Assembly (NCBI RefSeq): GCF_001039355.2
Contig: NW_019775681.1
Location: forward strand, 179,439 to 243,438
Source: Lingula anatina
Taxonomy: Eukaryota > Brachiopoda > Lingulata > Lingulida > Lingulidae
Direction: 5' to 3'
DNA length: 64,000 nt
This document shows positions 10,537 through 20,868 of the stretch, piece after piece. The translations under genes and the position numbers were made by a program. The first letter of the stretch is position 1. Every line of letters starts with the position of its first letter. The notes below the pieces were generated by a model. That model was not told the origin of the DNA. It did not search any database and saw only the letters and a program-made list of their open reading frames with translations.

Positions 10537-12230
10537 GAACAATTAATATATATATATATATGTTTTTGTTTTTGTTTTTTTAAGCTCAAAATAATTATAT
10601 CACTTATTACATTTGTAAGGCTCTGTTTGGGAAAAGAAAGTACGCTCCTGTCTGGCGTTCCTCGGAGATTTCATATCCAAAGCCAGTACTCCGTTTAGAG
10701 ATATGGACAACAAGGCGGCGTTCTTTAACACCGAGAATCCAAACTCCACAGTCCATCACTTATCGTGTGAACAGATGGTTTGTCTGGAGAACACAATACT
10801 ACACGGGATTCTTGGTATGAATATTCTTAGATTGCCATTGTACTGAAGTTTTTGCTCTCAAAGCAGTACTCAACTGATGAAAATAGTACTAAGCATTGAG
10901 GTGCACAGGCATATATAGACAAAACGTGATGTTTTATGCTGTAAAATTCCCGTTAAAATATAAAAGTAGGAAAACATAAATGAGTTATTTGGAAATAAAG
11001 TGTATCACATGTTGGAAATAAAGTGTATCACCTGTATTCACCCGCAAGTACGTTTTGCATCAAAAGTAAATGCACCTGTTTTTTTTTCACAGTTGACATT
11101 GTGACGGCCACCTATCGCCCAGAAGACAACGACATTGAAAAACGCCTGTACAGTGGAGCAGAAAATCCGAGCCCAATAATGGACTTATTAGAGCAAGTTA
11201 TGGCAATGCGTGCTTCTGGTCATGTTAGGGTGTATATTGAGCGAGATACTGACCTCTCTGCTCTACATAATGTGATTAAGGTAAGTTTTAATATCATGAT
11301 TTCCGAGTGGTGCAAAATTTCTTGAAGTATATTAGAATCGGCGTTATACGACGGCATTACTATATAATTAATCATAATGAAATAAAGTAACCATAAATGG
11401 CAAATGATTAAAGAACAAGCCTGTATTTTGGGTGAAACAGAGATTCGAGAATCCTCCACCAATCGTTCAACTTCGGCATATCTGTAAATTGAGTACCAGC
11501 AAGTACTAGAAACGATCACTTAAGCCTCGGTCACAACCAGACGCACGAATTTTAGGATCGTAGGGCCCCTGCGAATTTTGGGTGCAGTGGAGGCCGTGGA
11601 GTTTGTAGAGCTAGAGGAAAGTTTGCAATGGAAAAGCGCAAGTCTGCCTTGCGAGTCGCAGGGTCCACGTGAGAAGCAGGGGCGCTAATTGCAAGGTGCG
11701 ATGTACTCACTTCTGTTCGCAGATTATTCGTAGAATCTTTTGGAATTGTACGTGCTTACGGGCTGTCGGCGAACTTCAATTTTCGCAAGAAGGGCTTGCG
11801 CGGCATGGGCACGTGAGATTCTGCACAAAATTTGGACGCAAACAGGCCTAAGAGCCCGTACAGGTACGGCCGGTTGTTACCGAAGCTCTACAATTTAGTA
11901 CTGTAGGCTGCAAAATTTTCAGTTTTATAGTTCCACCATTATTTTACTTTTTGTTAGATATTGCTGGTACACAACTCCAAAGTGACCAATGTGACATTCC
12001 ACGTGACCCCCGATGCCAACAAGGACTACATAAACGAGGGTCTTCAGCGCAAGATAGAGAACTGGGCAGGCTCGGCGTGTCCCACGCGCAGTAGAGTGGC
12101 CATTTCTCCTTTCACAGTGGAAGATGTGCCTCACCACCGCGTGCGACGCAGTTTAGAGAACAGCAAAGCCAGAAACGACATGAAACGTGACCTTCACCAC
12201 TGGGAGTTGAACTGGTTAATGCGGAACTGA
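2726..12230 (+). CDS. MBL-fold (ComEC-type) / Hedgehog-signal-like / M15-like fusion protein, 5' partial
   Basis: Exons by splice consensus and phase: 2726-3760, 4019-4142, 4366-4589, 5013-5115, 5214-5986, 6197-6296, 6950-7125, 10620-10814, 11093-11280, 11958-12230. All phases join and the frame stays open to TGA at 12228-12230, giving 1,062 residues plus a missing N-terminus. Visible residues about 13-260 are a ComEC/Rec2-type metallo-beta-lactamase domain with its metal motifs intact. Residues about 370-536 match the Hedgehog N-terminal signalling domain. Residues about 600-735 resemble a degenerate M15 (VanY-like) peptidase. The last 280 or so residues, with several cysteines and an R-V-R-R site about 33 residues from the end, match nothing I know. 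There is no Hint autoprocessing domain, so it is not a canonical Hedgehog precursor. A role as a secreted hydrolase or binding protein is inference. The exon with the MBL domain could in principle belong to a separate gene, but the phase-1 join to 4019 is clean. Confidence 0.85.
4019..5346 (+). other. Hedgehog N-terminal-signal-like domain of gene 1
   Basis: Encoded by exons 4019-4142, 4366-4589, 5013-5115 and the start of 5214-5986. The order of motifs follows the Hedgehog signal domain: [10 protein letters not shown] (compare the K-I-A-R-S-S-E-R-F segment of Hedgehogs), D-V-M-F-E-D-S-E, a C-A-D-R-V-M helix with [40 protein letters not shown], and a closing strand R-I-K-V-C-V. The calcium-side E and D of the E-x-W-D-E segment are kept. 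Of the three zinc ligands, His in L-H-Y-E-G-R-A is kept, Asp is replaced by Glu (A-A-E-L-T) and the C-terminal His is replaced by Lys by my alignment. There is no N-terminal C-G-P-G palmitoylation motif. Confidence 0.85.
5347..5986 (+). other. Degenerate M15/VanY-like domain of gene 1
   Basis: After a linker of some 60 residues this exon encodes a second unit with the layout of M15 peptidases: F-K-I-Q-D-F-L-C (like F-x-x-x-E-F-x-C), a helix, [10 protein letters not shown] (like the V-x-S-G-Y-R strand), [10 protein letters not shown] (like S-x-H-x-x-G-x-A-x-D-I), then [13 protein letters not shown] (like the G-I-G-x-Y-x-x-F-V-H-V-D strand). By this alignment each zinc-ligand position (His, Asp, His) carries Tyr, so the unit should be inactive as a peptidase. 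M15 and Hedgehog signal domains share a fold, so the protein may carry two copies of it in tandem. This assignment is weaker than the first two domains. Confidence 0.55.
7218..7402. mobile_element. Palindromic MITE family Z, copy in gene 1 intron
   Basis: Starts with a GGTTCCCATACCTAGATC end and closes with GATCGATCCACAGTTAGTAC...CTGGGAAC, its approximate inverse. The middle carries GCTTCATTTGGCGTGACAGA and TAGCGAGAATCCCCTTGG, words shared with copies at 13328-13474, 41101-41358 and 59492-59712. No coding capacity. It sits in the 3.5 kb intron between exons 6950-7125 and 10620-10814. Confidence 0.75.
7472..9597. mobile_element. GCAACC/GGTTGC fold-back (long inverted-repeat) element
   Basis: The ends are inverted copies: GGGTCACACTGCGCTTGC at 7478-7495 and GCAAGCGCAGTGTGACCC at 9574-9591. 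Inside, dozens of GCAACC/GGTTGC words recur in both orientations in three blocks (about 7490-7790, 8225-8480 and 9150-9590), separated by ordinary AT-rich spacers. A CGGTCACACTGG word at about 8245 may mark an older internal end, so this could be nested copies. No transposase frame is seen; short open frames across the blocks only reflect the repeat word. It is best described as a non-autonomous fold-back DNA element. I could not fix a target-site duplication. It lies inside a gene 1 intron. Confidence 0.8.
10463..10562. repeat. (AT)n microsatellite
   Basis: About 70 bases of uninterrupted AT dinucleotides (10463-10532), then a short second tract near 10547-10561, directly upstream of the exon at 10620 in gene 1. 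Open frames of repeated Tyr-Ile across it are artefacts. Confidence 0.97.
11521..11887. mobile_element. MITE family V, complete copy
   Basis: Left end GCCTCGGTCACAACCAG, right end CCGGTTGTTACCGAAGC; these are inverted copies with a few mismatches. About 365 bases, GC-richer than its surroundings, no coding potential. It shares long stretches with 52112-53200, such as GTTCGCAGATTATTCGTAG and CTTGCGAGTCGCAGGG. Lies in the last intron of gene 1 (11281-11957). Confidence 0.75.
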
Positions 12231-12640
12231 GACACCGATGCATCAAGCACACCACTTCTGGTCGTGATGTTTGAAAAACTAGCTTACCCCTTATACTCTC
12301 ATAATTCCTTTACCGAACGTAAAACGTTTCTTCTCTTATTCTCACTATATTCTTATTGAATAGAAGAATTATGGCAAACTTATGAAACTTAGAGTTTAGT
12401 TTGATATTGCTGTTGTCAGAAATTTCTATTAAACAAAACTCGCTCTAATGCTATAATACGGTTTCCTGGCTAAAAGTAAGGTAGACTTAATGAATTTCTG
12501 TTATCATATTCGAGCGGTGGTAGGCTAATGCAATAGTGGAAAGCTTTTATCAGAAAAAGATTCATTATTTTAATTTTTGTAATTAAAACGGAGCATTTGT
12601 AATGTCTTTAACACCCTTTCTACTTTCTTTGAATTTGAAC
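12231..12640 (+). other. 3' flank of gene 1
   Basis: AT-rich sequence after the stop codon of gene 1, with ATTAAA words near 12428 and 12586 that could serve as weak polyadenylation signals; no AATAAA close to the stop. No coding signal. Confidence 0.35.
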
Positions 12641-13327
12641 TTCTACTTCCTTTTAAGTTGAAGTTTCTAGATAATACATGTGAGTGTTTGTATTGCTAGC
12701 GTACCAGACAAACATATTGTGCTACGTTGTCAGAAATATGAGCCTCTTACGAATTGTGATTCACAGGAAATGATATTTGAAAAAGACCATTAGTCTATTT
12801 ATTTGAAGTAGTGGTCTATTTTCCGTGATAAAGTATTGGAATTTTGCTTTTCATTGAAAAGATCATTTTTGTAAAGAAAATGACATACTCTTTCGATAAT
12901 TACAAAACAATTAAAACAGAATCAAATGTGTAGGAAGTTATTGAGTGCAAGTTAAATTTCTTTAAGTGTCAACAAGTGTAAGTAAGAAAGGATGGAACAT
13001 GTCAAAGTCACATTTAGTTGGATCTGATTGGTTAATTTTTCTATAGATTTGCACGTTTCTATCATGTGTAAAACTCATGAATACTCGAGATGGACAAGGT
13101 CCAAGCATGAGTAATTCGGAAAATATTTTAAATATTTTAAATTAAAAACAAGTCTCACAGAAATAACTAAATTAGGAAATATTGAATAGCGTTTTGTTAT
13201 ATGAGAATGGAAAATTCTTTGGGAAAATAATGTATAAATACTTGTAGATTCTGTGAAAAAGTGAATAGGTGAATATACGTTCTAAAGCTCCAAACTGCTG
13301 CCGTCATTCCTCACTATAACATCATAA

Positions 13328-13474
13328 TTGCTAAATTGCTGTCAGCCGAGCGCGCACTATAGTTAATTACCCCCTTACAACTTTTAGTAGGCGGGACAGA
13401 CGTTTAAGCCGGTTAAGCTGACACCAATCTAGTGAGACTCCTTAGGGGGATAGATCGATCTAAAGATCTGTGGG
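13328..13474. mobile_element. MITE family Z fragment
   Basis: Contains TAATTACCCCCTTACAACTT, GGCGGGACAGACGTTTAAGCC and GATAGATCGATCTAAAGATC, matching the middle and right side of the other Z copies. The left end is missing or diverged. Confidence 0.65.
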
Positions 13475-13561
13475 AATGCAGTTTTAATTTCAAAATGGTT
13501 TTCTTCCATGTCACTAAAACCCAAACAGCATGAAAAGCACATAAAATCAATATATTCAATC

Positions 13562-13906
13562 TTAAAGGGATAATAACTCTTCGTTTTGGCCAAAAAATGA
13601 ATTTTCCTGGAGTAAACAACAATTTTCCCATACTAACCAATTTGAAGGTTAATAAATCCATTTTTACATTCAAAGTTAGTCCCTGGTTTTTTTCTAAAAA
13701 GTTTTTTGTTAAAATCTCTTAAGAGATTATAACAGAGGATAGCCATCAATGGAGGTCACATGATCTGAAGACAAGCTCAGATATCAGAATAATAGCTATA
13801 ACTGCCGTTTTTGTGGTAAAACAGAATATAGTATATTTCTATGAGTTGTGTACAATGTTTTTATTGTGAAATATAGATATCATACGAAGAGTTATTATCC
13901 CTTTAA
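13562..13906. mobile_element. MITE family X (TTAA-flanked), complete copy
   Basis: Bounded by TTAA on both sides with inverted ends AGGGATAATAACTCTTCG and CGAAGAGTTATTATCCCT. About 345 bases, without a coding frame of note. TTAA target sites are typical of piggyBac-type elements, so a piggyBac-driven MITE is a reasonable inference. Relatives: 48674-50179 (opposite orientation, interrupted) and about 58917-59160. Confidence 0.8.
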
Positions 13907-15891
13907 CAAACTATGTTATTTACGTCCCCTTGTGATTTTGACAGAATACATGCTTTTAATGACGCTTTTATAACTTCATTTGATAAGACAAATCTACCTC
14001 CTCATTTACGAGCAAAATATCACAACAAAAATTACTGATTATAATTGATGATGTTGTCTGACAAAAAGTTCGTTTACAAATGTAACACCTACCAGTATAC
14101 AACAAAACCCTACAATGAATTTTCATGTAAACGTTTTTAATATATTGAAGCGTGCTTTAAAGTCAGAATCAAAATTAGCATGGCTTCTACTTTTGAGATA
14201 CTGCTTTTTTTAGATCTTTATCAAATAGTTAAACACCTCTTAAAATCGATACATATATATCAAATTACCTTTAAAAGGAATAAGCTTTTGTCATTCTTTT
14301 TCTTAATTTATCAAATGTTAAGTCACTCTGCACTATAATTGAACAATTAAGTTAGTTGCTGGGGGGGGGGGTCGGGGAGGGGTTCAACTGGATTGGACAT
14401 TACGGGGTAGGGGTGTAAATAGAGCGCTCTATTTTAAGCGAGGGAAATACTGTCCACATCAGAAAACAGTTTCAAATAATTTTAAAGGATCGAATTCGAA
14501 CACATTAGAGATAAGCTACTGGTTACATGTACCTCTTATATTATCTCTTCCTTTGGAGGAGGATGGAGGGTAATGAAACTGAGTGGGCTTACAAGGGTCA
14601 ACTCTTATGTCATTCCTGTTACGACCAATTTTGTTTGGATCGGGATTCCTCTAACATTTGCTGTAAAGTACCTAATTGGCATTTTATTAATTATATAAGT
14701 AAGCACAGTGGCCAAAAAGTAGCGTCTCGACATTTTTATGCTGATATGAAATTAGGGGAACTTAATACGTACAATACATGTATTTACCAAAATTCTTGAA
14801 ATTGTAGTTTTGTTTGTACTTTTTGCACGTTTGTGCGTCACCAATATTTTAATGTCACGTATACAAAAAACGGAAAACCGGTGTCGTGCTTTTTCTTGTT
14901 TTAATAACTTATAAAATACAGTGATTTCGCATCCTGGGAGGTATTGTTTAAAGAACACTTTCTCAAATGTCACATCAATAGTTTTCTCACACATACTCCA
15001 TACGTTATCAAGGCACTTAATAATCATTAATAATTTGGTGGTCCCCGTCCTCCGCTTAATGAGTTAATTTATTAGTTTGATTTACACTTCAAGTCAGGAA
15101 ATCAGCTGACTTATGTTTACCTGTAACTATGTAAAAGGCTTTGATATATTTATTTGTGATCGTGCAAAACCCATTTTCATCCCCCGTAACTGCGGTGCAC
15201 TTCCTTCTTAAAAGTTTGAGTGTGTGATAAACTTTAACCTTACCTCTTGATGACTTTGGTGAACAAAAAATATCTGTGGCATTGAGCAGAGGCTTTGACA
15301 TGAGGCAAGTTGGCACTTCCCGAGATCCAATAAAAATAAACTCTTCACCATACTTACATTATTCAGTTAGTTGGTCTGGGAGTTGGGGAGGGGGGCAAGT
15401 AGGGGGGGATGTTTAAGTACCCTTACAGGGTTGGGGGTATAATAGATTGTTCTGTTTTAAACCAGGGGAATATTGTTCATAGGCACAAAATCGAACACAT
15501 TGGAGCTAAGTTAATGGCAATACTTTAACCTCTTTTCCCTTAATTTTTATTTCCTTCTGAGTTGGGAGGGGGGGAGGGGAGGAAATGAAACTGAATGGTA
15601 TGTCGTGAGCGGTCATTCCTAGTACCGTACAACCAATTTTGTTAATGATCTAGATTCCTTCTACATTCGTTTTAAAACATCTTATTTGCATTTAAAAATA
15701 TATATAACCAAAAATAGTGGTAAATAGCTTATCGCCATTTTATGCGCATTTGAAATTTTGGAAACTTGTTTTTCCAAACTACCAGACCACGTATGTATAT
15801 TTCCTTGCTTTTGAGTGTTATGAAAATTAGGCTATAGGTTTCGTCACAAGGGCTATTTTCATCATTTGACGACATGGATCGGACCATCATT

Positions 15892-16170
15892 CTGTGACGA
15901 AGCTATTGGCTTGTCTTCGTCATGTTACGCGAGGTAGCAAATACAACTCAGATATTATCTTTCTTATCATTTATTGAACTACTGTCCAGTTATTACCCGC
16001 GCCGCTTCTTTCATTTCTATTCCTACCTCATGCAATCTCTAGCGGCCTTCTCTCTGTTTACACTAAGCGCAGATGTATAAATACCATAAGAGCATGTCAA
16101 TCAACTTAAGTTACTCTACTAAACACTCCCCGCTCTTATTCACTGCATGCTGTCACTTACTAACATTACA
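15892..16170 (-). repeat. LTR (3' LTR in element orientation)
   Basis: 279 bases, beginning TGTGACGAAGC and ending TAACATTACA; almost identical to 20298-20575 except for a few changes at the outer end, so the insertion looks recent relative to the decay of its interior. Confidence 0.9.
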
Positions 16171-19100
16171 TTATCTCCCGGGGACGATATGCCTGTCCCT
16201 AGGCATATTTAAAATTAAAATATACCTTAATTAAAAATAAACTTTCTTAAACACTACATTTTCTTCTTACCATTTATGCAAAACATAACTAAGTACATAG
16301 ATATGTTATAAGAAACTTATGATAAAATAGAAATACGTTGGACATGAAACCCAAAATATAACTCAAAGGAAAATATGGTTGTTCGTGGATGTGCATTTAC
16401 ATGTTGTCATGTGTGGCCCAAGAGTACAGATACTTTTGATTGTTTTCTCTGCGCAGATGTTTAAATCTGTTACTCTCTTATTATGGCTCTGACACATTTT
16501 ATATACGGTTTCTCTTTTCTAGTTGTTATTTCAGATAAAGTATGCACTACGTGAGACAATAGGGTTAGCTACTCCCTGTCCGATGAATAGCATTCACCAC
16601 AGCGTTGCCCAGCGCATCGTCTATGATGAAATACCTTTTCATCTTCATATTTATCCACACTGTAGCGCTCTCTTTTGATGGCTATAAGAGAAACAATCGT
16701 TTTATATCAAACCCAATCCACGATTGAACAAAAACATACCGAAAAAATAATTAAGGAAGAATCTTCCTTAATGCATATGATCAATTTCATGTCTTCATCT
16801 TTGCAAAGGCTAAGTACACTGTTCCTGTACCAATAACTGTATAGGTAAATATCAATAACTAATAATTATAAAACCGATAAACTGAATATAGATATATAAT
16901 TAATACTAAACATATTTAATATCCAACATACAATACTTAATGTGTCATTATAACCACATGCAATAACATGTTAAAATTTAAAGTTCTTATCCACTCAAAT
17001 GAAAAGTTCCATTTGGTATAGTCCGTTGTATCCTCCATTTTGAATTTTAGCACGAAAGTTCAGTTATCATATAATGTCAAATCCGTCCTTCTAGACAGTG
17101 CATAGCGATTGTCATCTGCCACTCATTGTATATGGATAAACGTCTTATTCGCGCACGTTGGCATACGTGTAGATAAATGTTCACAGTTCCCTGTATGTCC
17201 ACGAACGTCTATGTCCAGCGTTTACGAATATATCCAAAATGAATGAAGCAGAAATGCATGTCAAGAAAAACTTAACTACGTATATTATAACAATCATCAT
17301 CAAACTTGAATACAGTCACATTTAACAGACAAGATTTTAACTTGGAATAGTATTATCCATCCAAATTATTATGATAACAATAAAACATATATGGAACCAT
17401 GCTAATAATACGATAATTTTTCCAACAATAATACTTATGCTAATAATAAAAATAATAATAACGCAATCTGGCGTCCCAGATGCTAATATTTATCTGGCGT
17501 CCCAGATTTTAGTATTTATATTACGTCATGCGCATCATTTCCATACCTCAACTCCTCATATTCAGTTATCCATAACCACATTGATATATGTCACTTATGA
17601 ATCATTTTATTCCTCACAATATATCAAATGATATTCACATAAGGCCATTTATCCTTGCATCATTTATTCTCATTAACTCATTTGTTCCACTCGATCTTTT
17701 GATTGTCAATATAACCACATTATCAACTGACAAGATCATTTTAAGAAGATCGTCGAAATGCCAGTGATGAGGACTTTAATTAAGGCAATTTATCGAGAAA
17801 CTATTCTCCAATTTTATTCTTCGCAACCCGAAAACATAATTTCATTGAAGGGACTTCCAATAAGGTAGATTAATCATAATCTTAATATTTGCTTGTCACC
17901 TTCAAAGGTGCATGCGCACTGTCGATGATGTTTGACATTGCAAGGGGGTAGTGGGCGAAACAGAAGGGGTATTCTTATGAAAAGAATTATGATTCATCAT
18001 CTGAAATTACGCAGACTGTAAGTCCAGGAGCCCTAAACCGAAACAAAGTGCAATAATAATTTGTATTGCCTGAAATTAAGGTGAATGCCATTTAAGTGTC
18101 ATATCCTGTAAAAGAAAATTTAAAAACTCGTTATGATGGATATTAAAATTACAAGAGTAGGCGAACAACGAAAAATTTATTCGCTGCCTGGCTAACCTGG
18201 AAAAATAAACTATTTTATCAATATTGATTAGTGCTACATTTTTGTTCAAGTCTGCAACAAAATATTTTCAAATGCAGTTCTCCGTCTTGACACGAATTTT
18301 TCAACAGTGAAGTGAGATATCCCAGCTGTTGGCATCTCTTCAAATATTCCGCAACCTGTAAAAATCTTAAGGTCAATAGATGCATAAAATGTAAACGGAA
18401 ATGAATTATGTTTACATTTATCTAAATTAGCAGGTATCGGAAAATATAAGACATACAAAATATATTCACCAAGCAAATTTTATAACGAGTCTACAACCAA
18501 TTTAAATTATTTCTTTAATCAATACTCACACTTACTTACGTGAATCTTTTACGGATTCCGAGGGAAAATGAGGGACAACCATATCGCCGTTGAACTCCTA
18601 ATAGTATTGTCCTAGAAAAGACTTAGCGTACATGTTTAAAAAACAAACGTTAATGGCATTGAAATTTAAGAGCATCTTTTAATATTTTCCATAAAAAGTT
18701 TAATGACATCACTTTAAGATAGTCTCTTTATAAATATCTCAATTCTATCCAATTAGAATTCAACTTCGTCACGTTTGCTACTCCCATCTTACTGTCCTTC
18801 ATACAGCGTATTAATGTCAGTTGCGTCTGTTCAACAAATTTTAAACGGGCGTGTTCTATTTCATTGACACACAACTTAATATATTTTCTTCTTTTCCTTT
18901 ACTCTTATGTTATTCATTTTATTGACGCCTCGTTTAGTTTTTAATTGGATCCCTAATATTCTAACCAAAAGGGAATCCATTTCCACTAAATAAGATACTG
19001 TGCTTCAGCTTTTTATCTGACGCGACCTCGTAAGGCTTCTACTTCAAATAATTCATCAGTGGTCTGGGACAAATTCGCTTGTCCTGCAGTCTCATTTTCT

Positions 19101-19995
19101 CGTTTTTCTTCATTTTTCTATTTTTTCTTACTCTCTTTGTTTATGGGCAAAGTTAGCAACGAAGCCCTGGAGTTATTTTGGAGGAACTTTCCTTGTCAAA
19201 CATTCAACACAAGAACGAACATAATGACATCTGTAAATGACCTTTTTTTAAAAGTACATCGTTTGCGTAATGGTAACTACGTGTTTTGAATAACCTTATG
19301 ACCGATTGCATTCGTCGTGAAAACTAGACAAAACTTTGTACTCTAACTTGTCTGAAAAACAAGTTGCAAAGAACCTCCTGGGTGGGGTGATTTCTGCCGT
19401 CAATTATCACGTTATCTCCTATCTCTAACAACAAGAAGCCAAGCGCCTCTGCAACTAAGTAGAAGTTCGTCTAATGTCAAGTATGTGATAATTGACGCAA
19501 AATTCTTATCTTTACGTTGGACTTTTTAAAACAATACCTCTTTAAAACAAATGCCTCGCAATCTTGATATTTTGACAATGTCACATTTTTGTCACCTTCC
19601 TCTAACTGTTAAAAGCATTCCAGACCTTTAAATTCAGAGCCACTATGTTTCAATTTAAAGTAAAGTACTTGTGTCTAACATATGTATTCTGTTCAAACAT
19701 GCATCATTAAAAAACTGTGCAGGGTCATTATGTTTTTCTAAGTCTTATTCTTCAACGTTTCCATCATGGTAAGGGCGGCGGCTAATCGCGTCTATATCGC
19801 GAGGTATTTACCTTTACTTTGCTTAATTGAAATCTGTTAGGGGATAAATTCAATAACCAATAATTCATTACTTCTAGAAATTCGATTACATTCAAATGGG
19901 CATGGAATTCTGGCACTGCCTTACACTTTGTCAACCGAATATCAGTTACTGAAACTATGTACCCTTAATACCTGACCTCTTCTCACGCAATGAAA

Positions 19996-20178
19996 CTATT
20001 CAGATAATGCTAAGTTTCCATTTCTCAGCCTTCGTAAGACTATGTTTACCTCACTAAGGCAATATTTGAAATTGTGGCTGGCTACCATAAAGTCATCGAA
20101 ATATCGCAAAAAGCATTTTCTAAAATAATCGTTTAAAGCAATTGTCTTACCTTCCGTTTTATGTTTGTCCAATTCCAA
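19996..20178 (-). pseudogene. Reverse transcriptase remnant of the LTR element
   Basis: A short minus-strand frame contains R-Y-F-D-D-F-M-V-A-S, the place of the Y-x-D-D-x-x-V-x-S catalytic motif, followed by V-L-R-R-L-R-N-G-N-L-A-L-S, as in retrotransposon RTs. The frame is only 60 codons long and the rest of pol is broken. About 500 bases downstream on the same strand, a Q-R-K-D-K-N-F-A-S-I-I-T-Y-L segment near 19500 resembles the stretch that precedes integrase in such elements. Confidence 0.65.
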
Positions 20179-20297
20179 TCTCCCATCTAGATACTTTGTG
20201 TTCGCCTACGTATTTTCGTCCGGTGATCGTTCTCTCTCTTTCCGACAAGACTCATGATGTCAAACATCTATGTTTATATTTCGCATCCTCCACCATT

Positions 20298-20575
20298 TGT
20301 GACAAAGTTGTTGGCTTGTCTTCGTCATGTTACGCGAGGTAGCAAATACAACTCAGATATTATCTTTCTTATCATTTATTGAACTACTGTCCAGTTATTA
20401 CCCGCGCCGCTTCTTTCATTTCTATTCCTACCTCATGCAATCTCTAGCGGCCTTCTCTCTGTTTACACTAAGCGCAGATGTATAAATACCATAAGAGCAT
20501 GTCAATCAACTTAAGTTACTCTACTAAACACTCCCCGCTCTTATTCACTGCATGCTGTCACTTACTAACATTACA
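20298..20575 (-). repeat. LTR (5' LTR in element orientation)
   Basis: Begins TGTGACAAAGTT and ends TAACATTACA on the plus strand; partner of 15892-16170. Followed by the ATTC target duplication. Confidence 0.9.
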
Positions 20576-20868
20576 ATTCAGCATTCTTGCTGCAGAATGT
20601 AAAATTACAGTGACTTAAAAAACTTTATTTCCTAAACATATCAATAATAAAGGTAGACACTAGTGAACATACTGTCTGCTAAGAATATCAACTTGAAATC
20701 TTATTCTCTGCGAAATTGATTTACGTTCACACATTGAAATCTTATACTCTGCGAAACTGATTTACGTTCACACATTTCTACTTGACAATTTTTTCCTTCA
20801 CGTCTCGTCTAAATAAGATTGTGTGTAATTTAAAGGGCAGTTTGTTTTTCACATTTTCCCATTTTGTT

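Larger units (their letters stand above)
15892..20575 (-). mobile_element. LTR retrotransposon, degraded, with intact LTRs and target duplication
   Basis: Two near-identical direct repeats (15892-16170 and 20298-20575, TG...CA on both strands) flank about 4.1 kb. The 4-base duplication ATTC is at 15888-15891 and 20576-20579. Unit B of the tandem repeat preserves the empty site (CATCATTCGGCATTC near 23300), which confirms the insertion and its borders. On the minus strand a likely primer-binding site, complementary to a tRNA 3' end of the form CGCATCCTCCACCA, lies at 20282-20295 just inside the 5' LTR. A purine-rich GTCCCCGGGAGATAA tract abuts the other LTR. Pol remnants are on the minus strand. 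Ty3-like or BEL-like class is undecided. Confidence 0.9.

Noticed and set aside
14527-14799. 90-codon frame with several cysteines
   Set aside because: Lies in tandem repeat unit A, with no splice context and no recognised motif.
17371-19289. Short frames inside the LTR element taken as separate genes
   Set aside because: They lie in the decayed interior of the retrotransposon and show no motif. Only the minus-strand RT remnant is supported.
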